Part shown: piece by piece, positions 55,390-61,639 of the stretch
Position numbering within the stretch: position 1 is the stretch's first letter
Layout: each line of letters starts with the position of its first letter
DNA from: Streptomyces sp. CB01373
GTDB lineage: Bacteria > Actinomycetota > Actinomycetes > Streptomycetales > Streptomycetaceae
Assembly: GCF_002803075.1 (NCBI RefSeq)
Contig: NZ_NNBK01000020.1
Coordinates: 143,111-207,110, forward strand
Direction of reading: 5' to 3'
Length of the DNA stretch: 64,000 bases
Translations under genes and position numbers: made by a program
Notes under the pieces: generated by a model
The model's database searches: none
What the model was told of the DNA's origin: nothing
What the model saw: the letters and a program-made list of their open reading frames with translations, nothing else

Positions 55390-56106
55390 ATGGACAACAG
55401 TAGCGGCGTCGGCGTTCTGGACAAGGCAGCCCTTGTCCTGAGCGCTCTGGAGTCCGGTCCGGCCACCCTCGCGGGTCTGGTCGCGGCCACCGGACTGGCA
55501 CGACCCACGGCCCACCGGCTGGCCGTGGCGCTGGAACACCACCGCATGGTGGCGCGCGACATGCAGGGCCGGTTCATCCTCGGCCCGCGCCTGGCGGAGC
55601 TGGCCGCGGCCGCGGGCGAGGACCGCCTGCTGGCCACCGCCGGGCCGGTGCTCACGCATCTGCGGGACGTGACGGGCGAGAGTGCGCAGCTCTACCGCCG
55701 CCAGGGCGACATGCGCATCTGCGTCGCCGCGGCCGAGCGCCTGTCCGGCCTCCGGGACACGGTCCCGGTCGGCTCCACGCTCACGATGAAGGCGGGCTCC
55801 TCGGCGCAGGTTCTGATGGCCTGGGAGGAGCCGGAGCGGCTCCACCGCGGCCTCCAGGGCGCCCGCTTCACGGCGACGGCCCTGTCGGGCGTACGGCGCC
55901 GGGGCTGGGCCCAGTCGATCGGCGAGCGCGAGCCGGGCGTCGCGTCCGTCTCCGCGCCGGTGCGCGGCCCCTCCAACCGCGTGGTGGCCGCCGTCTCGGT
56001 CTCCGGACCCATCGAGCGCCTCACCCGCCACCCCGGGCGCATGCACGCCCAGGCGGTCATCGACTCCGCCGCACGCCTGTCCGAGGCCCTGCGCCGCTCC
56101 GGCTGA
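55390..56106 (+). CDS. ndgR: IclR-family regulator NdgR
   Basis: Regulator of amino-acid metabolism, especially leucine synthesis. ATG 55390 gives 238 residues, matching the known family length. The winged HTH is near 15-65 (TLAGLVAATGLARPTAHRLA). The C-terminal effector domain includes VPVGSTLTMKAGSSAQVLMA and GVASVSAPVRGPSNRVVAAV. It is divergent from leuC. The palindrome overlapping its own promoter region suggests autoregulation. Confidence 0.93.
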   Translation: MDNSSGVGVLDKAALVLSALESGPATLAGLVAATGLARPTAHRLAVALEHHRMVARDMQGRFILGPRLAELAAAAGEDRLLATAGPVLTHLRDVTGESAQLYRRQGDMRICVAAAERLSGLRDTVPVGSTLTMKAGSSAQVLMAWEEPERLHRGLQGARFTATALSGVRRRGWAQSIGEREPGVASVSAPVRGPSNRVVAAVSVSGPIERLTRHPGRMHAQAVIDSAARLSEALRRSG

Positions 56107-56181
56107 CCCCCGCGCCCCGCAGGGCCGGCCTCAACGCCGCGGCAGGCCCCGTGCACGGGACACCGACACCCACATCCGACC

Positions 56182-56220
56182 ACCCGACCCCGGTCGAGCG
56201 ACGCTCGACCGGGGTCGGGT
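56182..56220. terminator. Terminator after ndgR
   Basis: The arms ACCCGACCCCGGTCGAGC (56182-56199) and its exact complement (56203-56220) form an 18-bp stem with GAC in the centre. It lies 76 bases after ndgR and before the convergent DUF4188 gene. Confidence 0.85.
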
Positions 56221-56349
56221 CGTTGTCCACCGCCCTGTGCGCCACGGCGCCGCGGACACAGACGTCACAGACGCCACACACATGGACTGGGGACACAGCA
56301 CACCCCGTCCCCGCGAACCACGGGCACCGCGAAGGCGGCACCGGGTCGG

Positions 56350-56835
56350 TCAGGAGAGGCGCAGCCTGGCCGCCGCCCGGTCTCCGCGGCGGGCCACCGG
56401 GACCACGTCCGTGGCCTTGGCGAGTCCGGTGGGCGGCATGTTCATGTAGATGGCCTCGTGGGCGCCGGCCGGGACCACGTAGGTCTCGTGCCAGAAGCCG
56501 ACCTTGCCCCTTCCCTCGCGCAGCCGGCGGTTGAACGCGGACCAGGCCGGGCGGTGGCTCCGGTCGGGCGCGGCGGCGTAGGCGAGGAGCTTCTCCTTGG
56601 ACTCCCAGTACTGCACGACGTGCACCTCACGCGGTCCTGCCAGCAGTTGCCTGGCTCCGAGGAGTCCGCCGTCACGGTCGCGATGGAGTTCCGCGAGCAT
56701 CGGCCCCATCGCCTTGACCACCGGCCACCAACTACGCACCGCGGCGAAGCTGTTGATGCGCACCCCGATATGGAAGACGACCACCTCGCCCTCGTGCCCG
56801 GCGGTCATGCGCCCCTTGATCGGCTGGACACCCAT
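56350..56835 (-). CDS. DUF4188 (monooxygenase-like) protein
   Basis: The protein has 161 residues from ATG 56835, with AGGGGATGGGGG upstream. Family features are VVVFHIGVRINSFAAVRSWW, VHVVQYWESKEKLLAYA and VGFWHETYVVPAGAHEAIYMN. The pattern is a ferredoxin-like ABM fold. Relatives are called monooxygenase-family proteins without a proven reaction. It is convergent with ndgR and 153 bases upstream of the tRNA cluster end. Confidence 0.85.
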   Translation of the reverse strand: MGVQPIKGRMTAGHEGEVVVFHIGVRINSFAAVRSWWPVVKAMGPMLAELHRDRDGGLLGARQLLAGPREVHVVQYWESKEKLLAYAAAPDRSHRPAWSAFNRRLREGRGKVGFWHETYVVPAGAHEAIYMNMPPTGLAKATDVVPVARRGDRAAARLRLS

Positions 56836-56950
56836 CCCGTTCCCCCATCCCCTCGCACCTGGTCAGGCACAGACAGCGTCATGGATAGCCCCGCTATCCA
56901 TACTTGGATAGTGGCACTCTCCATGTGCGGCGCGCAAGGGAAACACACAA

Positions 56951-56978
56951 AAGGGCCCTCCCCTAAGGGAGGGCCCTT
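56951..56978 (-). terminator. tRNA operon terminator
   Basis: AAGGGCCCTCCC and GGGAGGGCCCTT form a 12-bp perfect stem with the loop CTAA, 10 bases past the last tRNA. A T-rich tail (TTGTGTGTTT) follows on the minus strand. Confidence 0.9.
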
Positions 56979-56988
56979 CCGAAATGCG

Positions 56989-57061
56989 TACCCCCGACCG
57001 GATTCGAACCGGCGCTACCGCCTTGAGAGGGCGGCGTGCTAGGCCGCTACACAACGGGGGC
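56989..57061 (-). tRNA. tRNA-Glu(CTC), copy 3 of the operon
   Basis: 73 nt. The anticodon loop CTCTCAA gives anticodon CTC. The T-arm contains GGTTCGAATCC. The acceptor ends in a G1-U72 wobble and discriminator A. Sequence is identical to the two other Glu copies. No CCA is encoded. Confidence 0.97.
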
Positions 57062-57089
57062 GTGGACACTGCGTTTCCGCAGGCCCGAG

Positions 57090-57161
57090 CTGGTCTACCT
57101 GGACTCGAACCAAGACTAACTGAACCAGAATCAGTCGTGCTGCCAATTACACCATAGACCA
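57090..57161 (-). tRNA. tRNA-Gln(CTG), second copy
   Basis: 72 nt including discriminator G. The anticodon stem ACTGA/TCAGT encloses TTCTGGT, anticodon CTG. The acceptor arm is TGGTCTA paired with TAGACCA. It differs from the other Gln copy by one compensated base pair (T4-A69 here). Confidence 0.97.
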
Positions 57162-57181
57162 ATGATGGTTTAGACCAGTCG

Positions 57182-57254
57182 TACCCCCGACCGGATTCGA
57201 ACCGGCGCTACCGCCTTGAGAGGGCGGCGTGCTAGGCCGCTACACAACGGGGGC
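57182..57254 (-). tRNA. tRNA-Glu(CTC), copy 2
   Basis: 73 nt, identical to the other two tRNA-Glu genes. The spacers to its neighbours are 20 and 29 bases, so the cluster is one transcript cut into five tRNAs. Confidence 0.97.
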
Positions 57255-57283
57255 CTTGATCCCTGGAATGCTCCTGAGATCCG

Positions 57284-57356
57284 TACCCCCGACCGGATTC
57301 GAACCGGCGCTACCGCCTTGAGAGGGCGGCGTGCTAGGCCGCTACACAACGGGGGC
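57284..57356 (-). tRNA. tRNA-Glu(CTC), copy 1
   Basis: 73 nt, identical to the other tRNA-Glu genes and second in transcript order. The anticodon is CTC. Confidence 0.97.
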
Positions 57357-57394
57357 CTGCGGATGAGATCCGCGATGCAGATGAGCTCTGCGAG

Positions 57395-57466
57395 CTGGCC
57401 TACCTGGACTCGAACCAAGACTAACTGAACCAGAATCAGTCGTGCTGCCAATTACACCATAGGCCA
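57395..57466 (-). tRNA. tRNA-Gln(CTG), first in the operon
   Basis: 72 nt, discriminator G, anticodon CTG. The acceptor stem TGGCCTA/TAGGCCA has C4-G69 where the second copy has T4-A69. It lies 88 bases after the HAD gene stop, on the same strand. Confidence 0.97.
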
Positions 57467-57554
57467 CTGGAAGGCTAGATCCCGTCGGGATCCTCTTCTA
57501 GTGTTGCATCCGCGGCTCCGAACCTTCGGTCCGCCCCGCGGCGCAGGAAGAACA

Positions 57555-58289
57555 TTACCTGAAGGTGGACGGGGCTCCAAAACGGGTATCGGCGCGGAGG
57601 ATCGCGGGCAGTTCGGCGAGCGAGGCGATCCGGCGCCAACCGGCGCCGTCCCGGCCGCCGGCGTGCACGCCCGCGCGGTCGATCCAGACCGACAGCAGCC
57701 CGGCCTCGGCGGCGCCCCGCGCGTCGATGTCCGGATGGTCGCCGACGTAGGCCACTTCGTGCGGGCCGAGTTCCAGCGCCTCGCAGGCCGCGTGGAACGC
57801 CCTCGGCTCCGGCTTGGACACACCGAGTTCCGCGGCGCACAGCACGGTCTCGAAGCGGTCGCGCACGCCGAGGGCGCGCAGCTTGCGTTCCTGGACGTGG
57901 ATGCTGGAGTTGGACAGCACGGCGTGCCGGTGGCTGGCGGCGAGCGCGTCGAGGACGGGCAGCACGTCCGGGAAGAGCGCCCAGGCGGCCTCGTAGTGCC
58001 CCAGGTAGCGCGCGAACCACGCGTCGCTCTCGGCGTCGGCCAGCTCCGGCCGGGCGAGGAAGACCCGCACCCGGTCCCGCCGCTGCTCCTCGAAGGTCAC
58101 CTCCCCCGCCGAGAACCGCGCCCACTGCGCGTCGGTGGTCCGCCGCCAGTGCGCCAAGGCGTCCTCCACGGTCGCGTACCCGTCGAGCAGTCCCTCGGCG
58201 GCCAGGTGCAGGCGCATACCGGCGCGGTCGGCGGTGGTGTAGTCGAAGAGCGTGTCGTCGACGTCCCAGAGCACGGCTTTGATCGGCAT
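57555..58289 (-). CDS. HAD-family hydrolase
   Basis: The protein has 244 residues from ATG 58289 (MPIKAVLWDVDDTLFDYT). The nucleophile Asp is in DVDDTLFD. Motif II is AVLSNSSIHV, motif III includes the Lys of GVSKPEPRAF, and motif IV is YVGDHPDIDARGA. An alpha-helical C1 cap lies at about 15-90. It is probably a phosphatase of small molecules, with the substrate unknown. It lies between gltX and the tRNA operon, all on the minus strand. Confidence 0.9.
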   Translation of the reverse strand: MPIKAVLWDVDDTLFDYTTADRAGMRLHLAAEGLLDGYATVEDALAHWRRTTDAQWARFSAGEVTFEEQRRDRVRVFLARPELADAESDAWFARYLGHYEAAWALFPDVLPVLDALAASHRHAVLSNSSIHVQERKLRALGVRDRFETVLCAAELGVSKPEPRAFHAACEALELGPHEVAYVGDHPDIDARGAAEAGLLSVWIDRAGVHAGGRDGAGWRRIASLAELPAILRADTRFGAPSTFR

Positions 58290-58373
58290 GACACCGACGG
58301 TACGCCGGCGCGACCGGGGTTCCCGGAGGCCGTCGCGCACCAGGCACCACCTGCCCGCGGCCGTCCTCATATG

Positions 58374-58406
58374 ACAGGGCGGCAGCCGAGTCGACTGCCG
58401 CCCTGT
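58374..58406 (-). terminator. gltX terminator
   Basis: ACAGGGCGGCAG and CTGCCGCCCTGT form a 12-bp perfect stem with a 9-base loop, 17 bases after the gltX stop. Confidence 0.8.
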
Positions 58407-58422
58407 GCGCGTCACACGGTGC

Positions 58423-59910
58423 TTACGCGGACGCGAGCCTGGTGAGCGCCGCGTCGATCCGTGCCAGCGTCTTCTCCTTGCCCAGGACCTCCAGGGACTC
58501 GAAGAGGGGCAGGCCGACCGTGCGGCCGGTGACGGCGACGCGGACCGGGGCCTGGGCCTTGCCGAGCTTGAGGCCGTGGGCCTCGCCGGCGGTCAGGACG
58601 GCCTCCTTCAGGGAGTCGGGGGAGGACCAGTCGGCCGACTCCAGCTTCTCCCGGGCGGTGCGGAGCAGGGCGTCGGAGCCCTCCTTCATCGCCTTGGTCC
58701 AGCTCGGCTCGTCGAAGACCGGCTCGGGCAGGAACAGGAAGTCCACGTTGTCCGTGATCTCGGACAGGACCTTCAGACGCGTCTGCGCCTGCGGGGCGAT
58801 CGCCTGCCACTTGGCCTCGTCGAAGTCCTCCGGCGCCCACGGCGCGACGGGGGCCTTGAGCCAGGGGGCGCAGCGCTCGGTGAAGTCCTTCACATCGAGC
58901 AGGCGGATGTGGTCGGCGTTGATCGCCTCGCACTTCTTCAGGTCGAAGCGGGCCGGGTTGGGGTTCACGTCCGCGATGTCGAAGGCCGCGACCATCTCCT
59001 CGACAGAGAAGATGTCCCGGTCGGCCGAGAGCGACCAGCCCAGCAGCGAGAGGTAGTTGAGCAGGCCCTCGGGCAGGAAGCCGCGCTCGCGGTAGAGGTT
59101 CAGCGACGACTGCGGGTCGCGCTTGGAGAGCTTCTTGTTGCCCTCGCCCATCACGTACGGCAGGTGACCGAAGGCCGGGATGTCCTTGGCGACGCCCAGT
59201 TCGATCAGCGCCTTGTACAGGGCGATCTGCCGCGGGGTGGAGGAGAGCAGGTCCTCGCCGCGCAGGATGTGGGTGATCTCCATGAGCGCGTCGTCGACCG
59301 GGTTGACCAGGGTGTACAGCGGGGCGCCGTTGGCGCGGACGATGCCGTAGTCCGGGACGTTCTCCGGGAGGTACGTGATCTCGCCGCGCACCAGGTCCGT
59401 GAAGGTGATCGTCTCGTCGGGCATCCGGAAGCGGACGATCGGCGCCCGGCCCTGCGCCTTGTACTCCTCGACCTGCGCGGTGCTCAGGTCGCGGCAGTGG
59501 CCGTCGTAGCCGGACGGCTTGCCGGCCGCGCGGGCGGCCTCGCGGCGGCTGTCCAGCTCCTCCTGGGAGCAGTAGCAGTGGTAGGCGTGGCCGGCGTCGA
59601 GCAGCTTGCCCGCGACGTCGGCGTAGATGTCCATGCGCTGCGACTGCCGGTACGGCGCGTGCGGTCCGCCGACCTCGGGGCCCTCGTCCCAATCGAAGCC
59701 CAGCCAGCGCATCGCGTCGAGGAGCTGGTTGTAGGACTCCTCGGAGTCGCGGGCCGCGTCGGTGTCCTCGATGCGGAAGACCAGCGTGCCCTGGTGGTGC
59801 CGGGCGAACGCCCAGTTGAACAGGGCGGTGCGGACCAGGCCCACGTGGGGGTTACCGGTGGGGGACGGGCAGAAACGGACGCGTACAGGAGAGCCGGGTG
59901 CGCTAGCCAC
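58423..59910 (-). CDS. gltX: Glutamyl-tRNA synthetase
   Basis: Class I synthetase charging tRNA-Glu. Streptomyces lacks GlnRS, so it presumably also misacylates tRNA-Gln for GatCAB amidation. The product is 495 residues from GTG 59910 with AAGG upstream. A TTG 3 codons earlier is less likely. The HIGH variant is PSPTGNPHVGLVRTA near 16, and the KMSKS variant is NKKLSKRD near 250. The zinc-like Cys cluster is CYCSQEELD. The start overlaps the FAH-family stop by 8 bases. Confidence 0.96.
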   Translation of the reverse strand: MASAPGSPVRVRFCPSPTGNPHVGLVRTALFNWAFARHHQGTLVFRIEDTDAARDSEESYNQLLDAMRWLGFDWDEGPEVGGPHAPYRQSQRMDIYADVAGKLLDAGHAYHCYCSQEELDSRREAARAAGKPSGYDGHCRDLSTAQVEEYKAQGRAPIVRFRMPDETITFTDLVRGEITYLPENVPDYGIVRANGAPLYTLVNPVDDALMEITHILRGEDLLSSTPRQIALYKALIELGVAKDIPAFGHLPYVMGEGNKKLSKRDPQSSLNLYRERGFLPEGLLNYLSLLGWSLSADRDIFSVEEMVAAFDIADVNPNPARFDLKKCEAINADHIRLLDVKDFTERCAPWLKAPVAPWAPEDFDEAKWQAIAPQAQTRLKVLSEITDNVDFLFLPEPVFDEPSWTKAMKEGSDALLRTAREKLESADWSSPDSLKEAVLTAGEAHGLKLGKAQAPVRVAVTGRTVGLPLFESLEVLGKEKTLARIDAALTRLASA

Positions 59911-60688
59911 GCTTGACAACCTTGTTGGTGAGAGTGCCGATGCCTTCGATGGTGACGGCGACCTCGTCGCCGACGTTGAGGGGGCCGACCCCTGCCGGGG
60001 TGCCCGTGAGGATCACGTCGCCGGGGAGCAGCGTCATGGCCTCGGAGATGTTGACGATCAGATCCTCGATCGGGTGGATCATCTCGCTGGTGCGGCCGAG
60101 CTGCCGCTGCTCGCCGTTGACGGTGAGCTGGATGGTCAGGTCGGCCGCGGCGGTGAGGTCGATGTCCGTCTCCACCCAGGGGCCGAGCGGGCAGGAGGTG
60201 TCGAAGCCCTTGGCCCTGGCCCACTGCTTCTCGCGCCGCTGCACGTCGCGGGCGGTGACGTCGTTGGCGCAGGTGTAGCCGAGGATCACGTCCTTGACGC
60301 GCTCGCGCGGGACCTCGCGGCACATGCGGCCGATGACCACGGCCAGCTCGGCCTCGTGGTGCAGCTCCTGGGAGAAGGAGGGGTACTGGATCGGGTCGCC
60401 GGGGCCGATCACCGAGGTGGACGGCTTGAAGAAGGCGAACGGGGCGTCGGGCACCTCGTTGCCGAGCTCGCGTGCGTGCTCGGCGTAGTTGCGGCCGAAG
60501 GCGACGACCTTGTTGGGGAGCACCGGCGGCAGCAGCCGTACCTTGCTCAGCGGCACCCGGGTGCCGGAGAGCTCGAAGTCCGCGAACGGGATGCCCTTGA
60601 TGATGTCGAGGACGAGTTCGTCCGGCTTGTCGCCCTCGACCGCGCCGAAGGCGACGTTCCCGTCGATGGAGAACCTGGCGATGCGCAC
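59903..60688 (-). CDS. Fumarylacetoacetate hydrolase-family protein
   Basis: The protein has 261 residues from GTG 60688. The FAH fold metal ligands are in HHEAELAVVIGRMCR and YTCANDVTARDVQ, and VVAFGRNYAEHARELG and ILTGTPAGVGPLNVGD also match. Members include oxaloacetate decarboxylases, acylpyruvases and isomerases of aromatic degradation, so the substrate is open. It is co-transcribed with gltX, an arrangement common in actinobacteria. Confidence 0.92.
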   Translation of the reverse strand: MRIARFSIDGNVAFGAVEGDKPDELVLDIIKGIPFADFELSGTRVPLSKVRLLPPVLPNKVVAFGRNYAEHARELGNEVPDAPFAFFKPSTSVIGPGDPIQYPSFSQELHHEAELAVVIGRMCREVPRERVKDVILGYTCANDVTARDVQRREKQWARAKGFDTSCPLGPWVETDIDLTAAADLTIQLTVNGEQRQLGRTSEMIHPIEDLIVNISEAMTLLPGDVILTGTPAGVGPLNVGDEVAVTIEGIGTLTNKVVKRG

Positions 60689-60790
60689 GGGTTGCTTGGC
60701 CCCTTGACTGAAACGGCTGGAGTCTGACGCTCCAGGCTAACGCGGCCGGGCCCCGGACCTCGCGCGATTACGGCGTGCGGGGCATGAGAG

Positions 60791-60818
60791 CGGGGCGTCC
60801 CGCGCGCGGAACGCCCCG
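60791..60818 (-). terminator. Terminator after the ANPRRT-repeat peptide gene
   Basis: CGGGGCGT and ACGCCCCG form an 8-bp stem around a GC-rich loop that can pair further. It lies 30 bases past the peptide gene stop. Confidence 0.65.
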
Positions 60819-60847
60819 TGGTCCTTCGTCCGTGTCCGGACCGCGTG

Positions 60848-61036
60848 CTACTCCGCGGCGACGGCAGCGACGGGCGCCTCCATGAGAATGGTGCGCCGGG
60901 GGTTGGCGGTCTGCTCGGGAAGGGAGACGGAGTGCTCCGGCTGCTCCGGCGTCTGCAACGTCTCGGTTCCCTCGAGGTGCGTCAGCGTCGTGCGCCGGGG
61001 GTTGGCTATGTTGCGGAACATCATCGTCGTCTTCAC
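60848..61036 (-). CDS. Small peptide with duplicated ANPRRT motif
   Basis: The peptide has 62 residues from GTG 61036, with AAGG about 14 bases upstream. Internal ATGs at residues 5 and 6 are alternatives. The octapeptides ANPRRTTL (11-18) and ANPRRTIL (44-51) are 33 residues apart, encoded by an exact 17-bp repeat. Between them the chain is Glu/Thr/Gln/Pro-rich. It ends in a small hydrophobic tail (MEAPVAAVAAE). No signal peptide or membrane helix is seen. It could be a signalling or modified peptide, or a small regulator. It is divergent from the cvnA1-like kinase gene and has its own terminator. Confidence 0.7.
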   Translation of the reverse strand: MKTTMMFRNIANPRRTTLTHLEGTETLQTPEQPEHSVSLPEQTANPRRTILMEAPVAAVAAE

Positions 61037-61639
61037 GGTTGTACGAGACCTTGTCGTCTACGGGCACCGGGAGGGCCGCATGACCCCACATTCGGGCGCC
61101 GGTTGTCGGATTTGCCATCCCTGTAAAGCGTCAGGCTAAACATTCAATTCCCGGCCGAAGGCGTGAAGAGCCCGTGATGTCGGTGTGAGTTTGCTCACGA
61201 AGCCATGGACAATCCGGGCGATTCACAGACGCGCCTCTGATCACCGAATCGGACATTGTCCCACTGAAGCCATCATTCCGCTCCCGATCATGCCGACCGG
61301 GACACCTGAAGTGACTCACAGGTAGGTAGCGAAATGTCCCCTATACGGGAGATCACTTTCCACGGGAGGTAATCCGTCACTCACGCGCTGTCACGGAGGT
61401 CACAGCCTGGCCCACATGCCTTGTTGGAGATCCGCCACTGTGCTGGAATGCCACGGACCGCCGCAGGATCGAGCCGGCGCGCAGGGGGCGCAACGCAGCG
61501 CCGAGTGGCGGTGAGAAGGGGGAGCCAGCGCCGGTCACTCACGACCATCCGGGAAGTGCGTCTCAGGGCTCTTCCCACAACGCCGACACCGTCCTTCCGT
61601 TCGCGCGGGGGGACGCCTGGTCCAGAGGTTGCGACGCTA
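61037..61639. other. Divergent region between peptide gene and conservon kinase
   Basis: This 603-base gap is clearly less GC-rich than its neighbours. It must contain the promoters of both genes. Visible elements are a TTGAAT-type -35 candidate on the minus strand near 61144, followed at 16 bases by TACAGG, and a palindrome TGTGA-n6-TCACG at 61184-61199. No conserved coding frame is evident. Confidence 0.5.
61184..61199. promoter_or_regulatory. Crp-like palindrome
   Basis: TGTGA-GTTTGC-TCACG resembles the TGTGA-n6-TCACA site of cAMP receptor proteins with one mismatch. Streptomyces Crp prefers a related GTG-n6-GNCAC pattern. It lies about 150 bases upstream of the peptide gene. Confidence 0.4.
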
